Source of the DNA: JABDMH01 sp965223105
Lineage (GTDB): Bacteria; Bacteroidota; Bacteroidia; Chitinophagales; Saprospiraceae
Assembly (NCBI GenBank): GCA_965223105.1
Contig: OZ244987.1
Span: 3,844,001 to 3,908,000 of the forward strand
Length of the DNA: 64,000 nucleotides
Direction: 5' to 3'
In this document: piece by piece, positions 53,187 to 62,574 of the stretch
Position numbering within the stretch: the stretch's first letter is position 1
Layout: each line of letters starts with the position of its first letter
Program-made: the position numbers and the translations under genes
The notes under the pieces: model-generated
The model's input: the letters and a program-made list of their open reading frames with translations, nothing else
What the model was told of the DNA's origin: nothing
The model's database searches: none

Positions 53187-54082
53187 AGGCTGTAGAAATT
53201 GACGGGGTCTACAAATCGTACAATGGTGTGGAGGCTGTTGCTGGAGTATCCTTTGATGTCGGAGAAGGGGAGCTCTTCGGGCTCATTGGTCCAGATGGTG
53301 CTGGGAAAACCACGCTGTTTAAAATGATGACCTCTCTAGTGCTGCCTGACAAAGGCACCGTAAAAATCCTGGGGCTCGAGACGAAAACTGATTTTCGAAA
53401 AATCAGGAAAGTTATCGGTTATATGCCGGGCAGATTTTCACTGTATCAGGATTTATCAGTGCAAGAAAACCTCCATTTCTTCGCTACGATTTTTGGCACT
53501 TCGATAGCAGAGAAGATCCACCTGATCAAAGATATTTACCAACAATTGGAACCTTTTAAAAATCGACGGGCTGGGAAATTATCAGGTGGCATGAAGCAGA
53601 AATTAGCTTTATGCTGTGCCCTGATACACGATCCTCTCATTCTGTTTCTCGATGAACCGACTACCGGTGTAGATGCGGTCAGCAGGGTAGAATTTTGGGA
53701 TATATTGAAAAAGCTCAAGAAACAAGGCATTTCCATCATAGTATCCACGCCCTATATGGATGAAGCCGTAAAATGTGAACGGATCGCTTTGGTTCAGTCC
53801 GGAAAGTTTCTTGATCTGGATACACCGGAAAATCTTTCATTCAAGTACCAAAAACCTCTATATGCTGTAGGCAGCGATGAAAACTATCGACTGCTCAAGG
53901 AGCTCCGATTGGCATCATTTTCTGACCGGGTTGAACCCTTTGGCATGTACTTACACCTTACTGCCAAATCACAGCTTAGTGTCGATTTTTTAAAAGATTT
54001 CATGAGGTCAAAAGGTCACCGCAGCATTTTTGCCAAGCCAATTAATGCCACCATTGAGGACCTTTTCTTAGATCTAATGTAA
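53183..54082 (+). CDS. ABC transporter ATP-binding protein (first)
   Basis: A 299-residue ATPase with Walker A GPDGAGKTT near 36-44 (Asp in place of Asn), signature LSGGMKQKL near 133-141 and Walker B LILFLDEPTTGVDA near 152-165. Length includes a C-terminal extension. It resembles the N-terminal half of E. coli YbhF, here encoded separately from the second half. One base separates it from the next gene. Confidence 0.9.
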   Translation: MKAVEIDGVYKSYNGVEAVAGVSFDVGEGELFGLIGPDGAGKTTLFKMMTSLVLPDKGTVKILGLETKTDFRKIRKVIGYMPGRFSLYQDLSVQENLHFFATIFGTSIAEKIHLIKDIYQQLEPFKNRRAGKLSGGMKQKLALCCALIHDPLILFLDEPTTGVDAVSRVEFWDILKKLKKQGISIIVSTPYMDEAVKCERIALVQSGKFLDLDTPENLSFKYQKPLYAVGSDENYRLLKELRLASFSDRVEPFGMYLHLTAKSQLSVDFLKDFMRSKGHRSIFAKPINATIEDLFLDLM

Positions 54083-54083
54083 T

Positions 54084-54827
54084 ATGCAAAAGACGATCGA
54101 CAATCTGGTGATCGAAGCCGAGGAACTTACCAAAAAGTTTGGCTCATTTACTGCCGTAGATTCTATTTCCTTTTCGGTGAAAACAGGGGAGATTTTTGGC
54201 TTCCTGGGAGCCAATGGTGCTGGAAAAACGACGGCAATTAAAATGCTGATCGGGATCAGTTATCCCACCAGTGGGCAAGCCACTGTTGCTGGGTACGATG
54301 TGTACAGACAGCGGGAAAAAATTAAGACACATATTGGATATATGAGTCAAAAATTCAGTCTCTATGAGGATTTATCCATACGTCAAAACATCCAGTTTTT
54401 TGGTGGAATTTATGGGTTGAATCGCAAACAAATAAGGAAGAAGACCACCCTTTTGCTTGAGCACCTGGGGTTGCAAGATCAGGTAGATTCCATTGTGGCC
54501 AGCCTACCTTTGGGATGGAAGCAAAAACTAGCGTTTGCTATTGCCAATATTCACGACCCTAAAATCATATTTCTCGATGAACCCACTGGGGGAGTAGATC
54601 CTGCAACAAGGCGACAATTTTGGGAAATGATGTATGACGCTGCTGCACGCGGAGTCACCCTGTTCGTCACTACTCATTACCTGGACGAAGCCGAATACTG
54701 TGACCGCATTTCCATTATGGTAGATGGCAAAATTAGGGCTCTGGGTACTCCTAAGGAATTAAAGGAAAAGTACAATGCTGAAAATATGGATACGGTATTT
54801 GTGCACTTGGCTCGAAATAAAATTTAG
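54084..54827 (+). CDS. ABC transporter ATP-binding protein (second)
   Basis: A 247-residue ATPase: Walker A GANGAGKTT near 43-51, a changed signature (LPLGWKQKL instead of LSGGQ) near 140-148, Walker B IIFLDEPTGGVDP near 161-173. The changed signature is also seen in the second half of YbhF-like proteins. Works as a heterodimer with the preceding ATPase. Confidence 0.9.
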   Translation: MQKTIDNLVIEAEELTKKFGSFTAVDSISFSVKTGEIFGFLGANGAGKTTAIKMLIGISYPTSGQATVAGYDVYRQREKIKTHIGYMSQKFSLYEDLSIRQNIQFFGGIYGLNRKQIRKKTTLLLEHLGLQDQVDSIVASLPLGWKQKLAFAIANIHDPKIIFLDEPTGGVDPATRRQFWEMMYDAAARGVTLFVTTHYLDEAEYCDRISIMVDGKIRALGTPKELKEKYNAENMDTVFVHLARNKI

Positions 54828-54833
54828 ACGCTT

Positions 54834-55940
54834 ATGCTAAAGACTTTTTTAGCATTCACTACCAAAGAAACCTTGCATATCCTGCGCGATACCCGGACAC
54901 TCGCCGTGTTGTTTGGGATGCCACTCGCCCTGGTCCTAATTTTTGGCTATACGGTCACTAATGAATTCAAGGATGCCCCTATCGCGATTGTTAATCATGC
55001 CCATGATGATCTCAGCCGGCAGCTTGTTTCACACCTTACTGCCTCCGGACACTTCCTTATGGCGGATCATCCGAAGAACATTAATCAGCTGGAAGATTCA
55101 TTTAAAAAGGGCCAAGTAAAAATGGGATTGGTCATCCCCAATCACTTTGAATACAGCTTTTACCAAGGTTCACCCATCAAGCTACAGCTCCTGGCTGATG
55201 CAACAGAACCCAACTACGCCGCTACCCTGGTCAACTATGCTGAACGAATGATCATGACCTTTAATCGTCGACATGGAGGAGCATCTGCCGGTGGCCCCAT
55301 CGAGATCAAGACCAGAATGCTATATAACCCCGGTTTAGTCGGAGCTTACTACTTCATTCCTGGCGTTGTGGCCCTTATTCTGATGCTGATATGCGCAATG
55401 ATGACGTCTTTAACCATCGCGAAAGAAAAAGAACTCGGCACCATGGACTTGCTGTTGGTTTCACCTCTTCATCCTGCAATCATCGTACTGGGCAAAGTGA
55501 CACCATATGCCATCTTATCATTTGTAAGTGCGCTAATGGTCTTTGCCATGGGTTACCTCGTATTCGAGGTACCCGTCATCGGTAGCCTTGCTCTACTTCT
55601 CTTATTGACCTTGCTTTATCTCTTGGTAGCCCTTACCCTGGGCGTACTCATATCCACCAGAGCAAAAACCCAGCAGGTAGCCATGATCGCTTCCATGTTT
55701 GCCCTGATGCTTCCCACCATTCTGCTTTCGGGATTTATTTTTCCAATTGCAAGTATGCCAACCCTCCTTCAATATATTTCAAAAATTATCCCGGCAAAAT
55801 ATTTTATCATCATCGAAAAGTCCATCATGCTCAAAGGAACGGGATGGGATGTCGTCTTACAACCTACATTAGTGCTCCTCCTGATGCTCGGGTTACTCTT
55901 ATTAGCCACCATCAAGAATTTCAAAATCATCTACAAGTAG
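54834..55940 (+). CDS. ABC-2 type permease (first)
   Basis: A 368-residue permease: one N-terminal helix (about 24-42), a large extracytoplasmic domain, and five helices from about 175 on, with the motif EKELGTMDLLLVSPLHP near 198-214. Partner of the next permease, like the YbhS/YbhR pair. Probable drug or lipid export. Confidence 0.9.
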   Translation: MLKTFLAFTTKETLHILRDTRTLAVLFGMPLALVLIFGYTVTNEFKDAPIAIVNHAHDDLSRQLVSHLTASGHFLMADHPKNINQLEDSFKKGQVKMGLVIPNHFEYSFYQGSPIKLQLLADATEPNYAATLVNYAERMIMTFNRRHGGASAGGPIEIKTRMLYNPGLVGAYYFIPGVVALILMLICAMMTSLTIAKEKELGTMDLLLVSPLHPAIIVLGKVTPYAILSFVSALMVFAMGYLVFEVPVIGSLALLLLLTLLYLLVALTLGVLISTRAKTQQVAMIASMFALMLPTILLSGFIFPIASMPTLLQYISKIIPAKYFIIIEKSIMLKGTGWDVVLQPTLVLLLMLGLLLLATIKNFKIIYK

Positions 55941-55944
55941 CACA

Positions 55945-57072
55945 ATGCATCAACTGATCTATATTATCCAAAAAGAATTCATTCAGATCATCAGAAACCG
56001 GGCCATACTACCCCTGATGACCATCGCTCCCATTGTGCAATTAATCCTGCTTTCTTATGCCGCAGACAATGAAGTAAAAAATGTACGCCTGAGCATAGTT
56101 GACATGGACCACACCATGATCGCAAAACAATTGATTCAGAAAATTGAGGCCTCTGACCGCATTGACATTGTTGAGTTGGCTCCTACCATCGCCATTGCCG
56201 ACCACAGTTTGCAAAGGGGAACTGTGGATATTGTCTTACAGATCCCACTTCATTTCCAAAGAGATTTTCTCAAAAATGGCCTGTCTGATCTGCAACTTCT
56301 GGTAGATGCCATTAATGGCCAGCAGGCAACGGTAGGCGCTTCATACCTGACGAGAATAATTCAGGATTTTGCTGGTGAGGCTACTCCGACAAGGTTACCA
56401 AATCAAAAATTCAAGCAGTCTGGGCAAGTGAGAAAAATTGAGACAGAATACTCTTACTGGTTTAACGAAGAACTGGACTACAAACACTTCATGGCCCCAG
56501 GAATCATGGGTGAATTGGTTACAATCTTAGTTATGCTCCTAACGGCTATGAATATTGTGAGGGAACGTGAGATCGGGACCATTGAGCAGATCAATGTCAC
56601 ACCCATAAAAAAATGGCAATTTATCATCGGAAAAATGATTCCTTTTTTGATCATCGGTATCGCACTCCTGACCGTTGGGCTTACGGTAGGTAAAATACTC
56701 TTTGACGTACCTATGCGAGGTAATCTAGCCGTTGTTTTTGTCTATTGCTTGCTAAATCTTACGGCAGTGCTAGGGCTGGGTCTGCTCATATCGAACATTT
56801 CAAACACGCAGCAGCAAGCCATGTTCACTACTTTTTTCTTTGTAATGATCTTTATTCTCATGAGTGGATTATTTACACCTATCGAGAGTATGCCGCTATG
56901 GGCTCAATATTTGACTCTACCAAACCCTGTAGCTCACTTTGTGCATGTCATGCGTGCTGTGCTGCTAAAAGGAAGCGATTTTACCGACATCACCTTTCAA
57001 TTTCAGGCTACAGCTGCACTGGCATTGGCATCCAATACGCTGGCCATTTGGACCTACAGAAAGGTCGTCTAG
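55945..57072 (+). CDS. ABC-2 type permease (second)
   Basis: A 375-residue permease of the same plan: N-terminal helix, extracytoplasmic domain, five C-terminal helices, EREIGTIEQINVTPIKKWQF near 207-226. It starts 4 bp after the first permease and completes the six-gene efflux operon. Confidence 0.9.
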   Translation: MHQLIYIIQKEFIQIIRNRAILPLMTIAPIVQLILLSYAADNEVKNVRLSIVDMDHTMIAKQLIQKIEASDRIDIVELAPTIAIADHSLQRGTVDIVLQIPLHFQRDFLKNGLSDLQLLVDAINGQQATVGASYLTRIIQDFAGEATPTRLPNQKFKQSGQVRKIETEYSYWFNEELDYKHFMAPGIMGELVTILVMLLTAMNIVREREIGTIEQINVTPIKKWQFIIGKMIPFLIIGIALLTVGLTVGKILFDVPMRGNLAVVFVYCLLNLTAVLGLGLLISNISNTQQQAMFTTFFFVMIFILMSGLFTPIESMPLWAQYLTLPNPVAHFVHVMRAVLLKGSDFTDITFQFQATAALALASNTLAIWTYRKVV

Positions 57073-57175
57073 TCGGGCTGGACAGGAATGTGAAAAAAAG
57101 TATCCAATTTCTTATTGTATCCACATTCTAGAAAAATAATATCTTTTGCTGTCTGATTAGAAAGATATCTCTTCT

Positions 57176-58762
57176 ATGACCTACCTACTTTCTGCTCTCC
57201 GAATCCTCATCAGCGTCCTCCTTACGGTCTCGGTATCTGCTCAAATGGAGGTCGATCTTCTGATCACTGGAGGTAAAATCATCGATGGCACAGGCAATCC
57301 GTGGTATTATAGCGACGTAGCTATTAAAGACGCTCACATCATAGAGATAGGTACCGATCTGAAGGTTAAAGCCAAGCGTACCATTGATGCAAAAGGTCTT
57401 GCAGTATGTCCAGGATTCATCGATGTGCACGCTCATGTGGAGAATAGTATTTTTCAGCGACCGGAGGCCACCAACTTTTTGCATGATGGCGTTACCTCCA
57501 TTGTTACTGGTAACTGTGGAGGTTCGAGTACGGACCTATCCGACTTCTTTCAGGAACTGCAAGATACTGGCATCTCAATCAATGTAGCTTCACTCATCGG
57601 CCATAATTCTGTGCGTAGACAGGTGATGGGAGCGGTCAACAGGGCCCCTTCCTCGGTAGAATTGGATAGTATGAAGCACCTTGTCGAGCAAGCAATGCGG
57701 GATGGAGCCGTTGGTCTTTCTACAGGTTTGATTTATGTACCTGGAACCTATGCTAAAACTGAAGAAGTGATCGAGCTGGCCCAGGTGGCTTCGACGTTCG
57801 GTGGTATCTATGCCAGCCACATGCGGAATGAAAGTCACGACATAGAAGAAGCCATTGCCGAAGCGGCGAATATTGGTCTGGAAACTAATATACCGGTGGA
57901 GCTTTCTCATTTTAAAGTGTCATCCAGAAAGATGTGGGGGTTCAGTGAGAAAACACTTCAACTCGTGGAGAACTACCGCCGTCAAGGGTTAGATATCACG
58001 GTGGACCAATATCCTTACACTGCTTCCAGTACCACACTGGCTATTGTTTTACCAAGCTGGAGTTTGGCCGGAGGAATGGACTCGCTGGATGCCAGGCTTG
58101 ATATTGATTCCATCAAGATGCGGATTGTCGAAGAAATGAAGGACATGCTTACAAAAGATGGAGAAGTTGACTATACCTATTGTGCAGTCGCTCGATGTCC
58201 TTGGGACTCAACCTATAATGGCAAAAGAATTCCGGAAGTGACGGAAATGAGAACGGGTACTCGCTCACTTGAGCAGCAAATTGAAACAATACTGGATATG
58301 GTGCGTAAAGGAGATCGGATACAAATGGTGTTTCACAAGATGAATGAGAAGGATGTAAGTCAGATCATGCAGGCACCATTTACCATGATTGCTTCCGATG
58401 CTGGCATACCCCAATTTGGGTACGGTGTACCCCACCCTCGTGCCTATGGCACCAACACCCGAGTTCTCGGTCGCTATGTCAGGGAACGGCAACTTCTTTC
58501 GCTGGAAGATGCCATTCGAAAAATGACCTCTCTTCCGGCAAGCAGATTTAGGTTAGCCGATCGTGGTTTACTTAAACCAGGATATCGAGCCGATGTGGTC
58601 GTATTCGATCCAGATACTGTATCGGATGAGGCGACATTTGATCGTCCTCACGCCTACCCTACCGGTATTCACGCCGTCATTGTCAATGGCAGGGTAACCA
58701 TCGCTGATGGGATGCATACAGGAACCAGGTCGGGTATCATCTTGAAGGGAAAGCTGGATTAG
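57176..58762 (+). CDS. secreted N-acyl-D-amino-acid deacylase (D-aminoacylase)
   Basis: A 528-residue amidohydrolase with an export signal (1-22, ending SVSAQ). DVHAHVE near 82-88 holds two metal ligands; TGNCGGS near 112-118 carries the bridging Cys typical of D-aminoacylases; HMRNES near 222 and ASDAGIP near 403 supply further ligands. It hydrolyses N-acyl-D-amino acids or related dipeptides in the periplasm. It lies 103 bp behind the efflux operon and could be read from its promoter. Confidence 0.88.
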   Translation: MTYLLSALRILISVLLTVSVSAQMEVDLLITGGKIIDGTGNPWYYSDVAIKDAHIIEIGTDLKVKAKRTIDAKGLAVCPGFIDVHAHVENSIFQRPEATNFLHDGVTSIVTGNCGGSSTDLSDFFQELQDTGISINVASLIGHNSVRRQVMGAVNRAPSSVELDSMKHLVEQAMRDGAVGLSTGLIYVPGTYAKTEEVIELAQVASTFGGIYASHMRNESHDIEEAIAEAANIGLETNIPVELSHFKVSSRKMWGFSEKTLQLVENYRRQGLDITVDQYPYTASSTTLAIVLPSWSLAGGMDSLDARLDIDSIKMRIVEEMKDMLTKDGEVDYTYCAVARCPWDSTYNGKRIPEVTEMRTGTRSLEQQIETILDMVRKGDRIQMVFHKMNEKDVSQIMQAPFTMIASDAGIPQFGYGVPHPRAYGTNTRVLGRYVRERQLLSLEDAIRKMTSLPASRFRLADRGLLKPGYRADVVVFDPDTVSDEATFDRPHAYPTGIHAVIVNGRVTIADGMHTGTRSGIILKGKLD

Positions 58763-58941
58763 ATCAGTCTATCTCCTTCAATAGGTCGCTGGGATTCTGC
58801 AGCCCTCTCCTCGATAGTATTGGTACTCTGCCAAGCCAATTATTGTCGTTATTTTAAGAAATTTCGTCGTCGTAGATCCCCGCCCGAATGATCATCGGTC
58901 GGGTTGGCTTACTGTAGCACTGGTCTGACTGTGGCTACCCA

Positions 58942-59061
58942 TCCGCTTTTGCGGTTCTCTCCCTTTAGGTGATGTCGCACGTAACTCTTCGAGATCGGTC
59001 GTTCATTCCTCGAACTTTATCAAAGATCATATTAAATAATTTAACATAACTAACTTGACAG
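58942..59061 (+). repeat. left arm of a 120-bp inverted repeat
   Basis: The sequence reads TCCGCTTTTGCGGTTCTCTC at its start and ends CTTGACAG. It matches the reverse complement of 63879-64000 with about a dozen differences and small gaps. It lies in the 58763-59309 interval, which holds no supported gene. Confidence 0.85.
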
Positions 59062-59309
59062 TCTACTAGGGATTGTCATGGTGTGACAAGCAAATCAAGC
59101 CGGCTTATCAAAGTCGTTCACATCATCATTTTGTGCCTTCCATTTTGGCATGACCAAGCTTATAAACAACTGATTGTCAATATATTGTACGCCATGTTAC
59201 ATGAGTACATGCATTTGTTACATACGTGGAGGTCACCCAACTGCCGATGGGCGAAATTCGAACCAAGGAGGAAATTTAGAACCTCCAGATACGCTAAAAT
59301 CGCAACGAT

Positions 59310-60544
59310 ATGAGAAAGAATCGCGAGTCCGCACGTACAAAAGGTTTATCGGCATTGCCCCTCATATTTCTACTAGCTCCAGTTTTTCTTCATGGACAAA
59401 TCGGTCTTCATGTTGATGAAAACCAAGATGTGTTAATAGGCAAAAACTTGCAGGGATTTGGAAACAAAGTAATATGGTCTTCACAAAAAGCTGCATTCAG
59501 GGCGGGTGGTGCCAACTTTGGTGTATGGGATCCAGATAGTCTAGGATCTTTCTCAACGGCGTTTGGATTTCGAAATCTTGCAAATGGTAGCTATTCGATG
59601 GCCTGGGGTGAAGTAAATCGTGCCCAAGGCTTTAATTCGACAGCTTGGGGTATTTTCAATAATCTCTGGGTCATAATGCGACAGTTTGGGGTGTGCGAAA
59701 TGACGTACTCGCAACCACATCAACGGTTTGGGGTACCGACAACTCTGCTCTTTCTTATCTGAGTACTATTTTTGGGAGATGGGCTAGGATATCTGGTGTT
59801 AACTCGCTTTACAGTTGGCTTCCTGGCGACTATCTATTGGCCATTGGGAATGGCTCGAGTTCCACTAACCGCTCTAATGCACTAACACTACTGAAAAATG
59901 GCCATCTGGGCCTTGGTGATCAATATCCAGTCTACACGTTAGACATCAAAGGAGATCTGAATTTACGGACCACCCAAACTGGCGATATCGTTATGCGGGT
60001 CGACCAAGATGAAGCCCTTTGGTACGATGGCATCTACTTTAGTTGGGGTTTTGGTGGCGACTACAATTATTTCGCCGATAAAGTGAGAATTGGTGGGCCT
60101 GGTGGGACTCCTCCCAATTACGACTTATGGGTTTCCGGTACGGCTGGCAAAATAGGTTCGAATACCTGGGATCATCCATCCGATCGGCGTTTAAAACAAG
60201 ATGTTAAGCCCTATCAAGACGGTCTGCAAGAAATCTTAGCCATCAGTCCGGTTACCTTTCATTACAATGAGGCCTCAGGATTTGATACCCAGCCCGAATA
60301 TGTCGGCATCATTGCCCAGGATCTGCAAGAAGTAGCTCCATACATGGTCATGGAAAGTGAAGACGGCTACTTGAATGCAAACACCTCAGCTGTGGCTTAC
60401 ATGCTGGTCAATGCAGTAAAGGAACTGGCAAAAGAAAACAAGGATCTGAACTGCGAACTACTCAAAATGCAAGCGGAGATTGACAAACTAAAAAAGATAA
60501 AAGCCAATAGTAAACATTTTGAGGAAAATAACCTCCGGGAATGA
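59310..60544 (+). pseudogene. second S74-domain surface protein, frameshifted
   Basis: The N-terminal part (59310 on) has a signal-like segment (LSALPLIFLLAPVFLHGQ) and fibre repeats of the type STAFGFRNLANGSYSMAWGE. The frame breaks near 59665-59672: one extra G in the TGGGT run would read WGHNATVWGVRNDVLAT and join the downstream part. That part carries SDRRLKQDV (the S74 Ser/Lys region), YVGIIAQDLQEVAP and a C-terminal coiled coil. Joined length is about 410 residues. Probably an exported surface fibre with an intramolecular chaperone domain. Whether the gene is broken or misread cannot be settled here. Confidence 0.75.
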
Positions 60545-61229
60545 GAATAATAACTTAATAAACGAGTGATATTGATAAACGACCATGCAATCAACGAAAT
60601 CTGGGGATTTCTCAATTTCCAAAAAAGCCACCCGATGATTGACAGAGCCTTGGTTTGGTAAATGAGTCTTTAAATAGATATTATGGACATTAGGTTGATT
60701 ACTAGAAAAGCTACCATTCAGACCTTGTTGACGTTAGTCACTTGGACAGTGTTGGCACTTTCGCTGTGTCAGACTCAAATCCAAACAGGCTTGATGTCAT
60801 GGAATGCTCTTCTGGACTTAACCAGCGTGGTTATTTCCTACTATGAGTAAAGAAGGTATATAAATAAAGACCTCTCTTTTTGGAAAGACCAAGAAATCCA
60901 TCAAGTCAGCACGTTAAGCGATTAGTTGTTGGATAATCCTTTTTGGGTATCAGATGAAAGGGCTTCCGCTTCTTTGTTCCCAAGGCGAAGTTCAGCAATC
61001 CTCACTCAAAGTTGTAACTTACCCAAAGTCCGAAATTTGCCGATTGGTCAGTCTCAAATTAAAATTGCCCTATTTTAATGGCTGGTTACAGCTTGCCTGA
61101 ACAGTGGAGGACAATGTGCAACCATGCAGAAATCAATCTATTGTCCAGGATCTCATCTTCAGGAAGACAGTTGAATCAACAATTTGATAATTTGCTCTTC
61201 AACCACCGAGTCTGCTTAAATAAAATACC
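60545..61229. other. long interval without a clear gene
   Basis: 685 bases between the S74 gene and the sialidase gene. Apart from the doubtful small frame at 60683-60850 nothing coding is visible. Nearby text is AT-rich and probably holds the sialidase promoter. Confidence 0.4.
60683..60850 (+). CDS. doubtful 55-residue membrane peptide
   Basis: MDIRLITRKATIQTLL and a hydrophobic stretch LLTLVTWTVLALSLC, then a stop at 60848-60850. Composition is compatible with one membrane helix. No ribosome-binding site or family is recognised. Confidence 0.25.
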   Translation: MDIRLITRKATIQTLLTLVTWTVLALSLCQTQIQTGLMSWNALLDLTSVVISYYE

Positions 61230-62336
61230 ATGAAAAAACTTCTACTCATCTTCATACTCTTTACACCTTCCCTGTCACCTAATAATGCGCAAGAATTGTC
61301 CATCGTTGATCCGGCTGTGCCCGTCTTCGTGCGTGGTGAGGAGGGGTACGCCTGCTTCCGCATTCCGGCAATCATAAAGACACCATCTGGTGATCTGCTG
61401 GCTTTTGTCGAAGGCAGAAAAAATGGCTGTTCCGATACGGGCAATATTGATTTGGTTGGTAAAAGATCAGAAGATGGCGGTAAATCGTGGGGACCCTTAC
61501 AGCTCATCTGGGATGATCAAGAAAATACTTGTGGAAATCCCGCACCAATAGTGGATGATATGGGTAACATTCACCTCTTACTAACCTGGAATTTGGGCGA
61601 AGACCGTGAATCAGAAATCATTGAGGGCACCAGTAAGGATACTCGCAGAGTATTTTACTTACATTCTGCAGATAAGGGCAACACCTGGTCTGTTCCCAGA
61701 GAGATCACTGGTGAGGTAAAAAAGCCAGACTGGACCTGGTATGCAACTGGTCCTGGTTCGGGGATAGAGCTGCAAATGGGTCCCCATGAAGGTCGACTGA
61801 TGATCGGTTGTGATCACATTGAGGCCGGAACTAAGAAATACTTCTCGCATATCATTTATTCCGATGATTTGGGTAAGACCTGGCATCTGGGAGGATCAAG
61901 TCCTAAAGATCAGGTAAACGAATGCGAGGTGATCGAACTTGCATCGGGCCAATTGGTATTAAACATGCGGAACTATGACCGGGAAAAGAAAACCCGGCAG
62001 AAGGCTTACAGTACGGATGGTGGACAGACTTGGGTAAACCAACATCATGATACCACCCTGATCGAACCCATCTGTCAGGCAAGTTCACATTTGCATAATG
62101 ACCTGCTGTTATTCAGCAATCCTGCATCCAGCAACAAACGCATTAGAATGACGGTAAGGGGTAGCCGAGATGGAGGACAAAGCTGGCCGCTGAAAAAGCT
62201 TCTTCACGAGGGACCATCCGCCTATTCTGATCTGATCACGATCGATGCACAGACGATAGGTTGCTTCTATGAACGCGGTCATGAAAATCCGTACGAGCAA
62301 ATGGTTTTTCAGCGCATCACAATTGTCACCAACTAA
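61230..62336 (+). CDS. secreted exo-alpha-sialidase (GH33-like)
   Basis: A 368-residue beta-propeller enzyme with a signal peptide (1-21). FRIPAI near 43-48 supplies the first Arg of the sialidase triad. Five Asp-box motifs are visible: SEDGGKSW, SADKGNTW, SDDLGKTW, STDGGQTW and SRDGGQSW. It probably releases terminal sialic acid or a related sugar from glycans. Other six-bladed propeller enzymes share Asp boxes, but FRIP makes sialidase most likely. Confidence 0.88.
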   Translation: MKKLLLIFILFTPSLSPNNAQELSIVDPAVPVFVRGEEGYACFRIPAIIKTPSGDLLAFVEGRKNGCSDTGNIDLVGKRSEDGGKSWGPLQLIWDDQENTCGNPAPIVDDMGNIHLLLTWNLGEDRESEIIEGTSKDTRRVFYLHSADKGNTWSVPREITGEVKKPDWTWYATGPGSGIELQMGPHEGRLMIGCDHIEAGTKKYFSHIIYSDDLGKTWHLGGSSPKDQVNECEVIELASGQLVLNMRNYDREKKTRQKAYSTDGGQTWVNQHHDTTLIEPICQASSHLHNDLLLFSNPASSNKRIRMTVRGSRDGGQSWPLKKLLHEGPSAYSDLITIDAQTIGCFYERGHENPYEQMVFQRITIVTN

Positions 62337-62574
62337 GGGCCTTTCATCCTCCTGCATTATTTACATCACCCGAGATGATGGTGATTCTCTCTATGGGCTG
62401 TACTGCATAATTGATCATTGGATGAATGTGACGATCTGTTTATAATTTGACAGATACCCGACGTGGACGAAACCAGGTACCTCTTTCCTTGGCCCGAGAA
62501 CGTTCAAGATGATGCAACCTTGAAATCTCTTCATTCTCGTATATTGTCGGTGTTGATCGAATTCTAATCCCAAA

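Noticed and set aside
59083..59416. Two short plus-strand frames upstream of the S74 gene
   Set aside because: They overlap each other and the start of the real gene, with no protein-like pattern or start signals.
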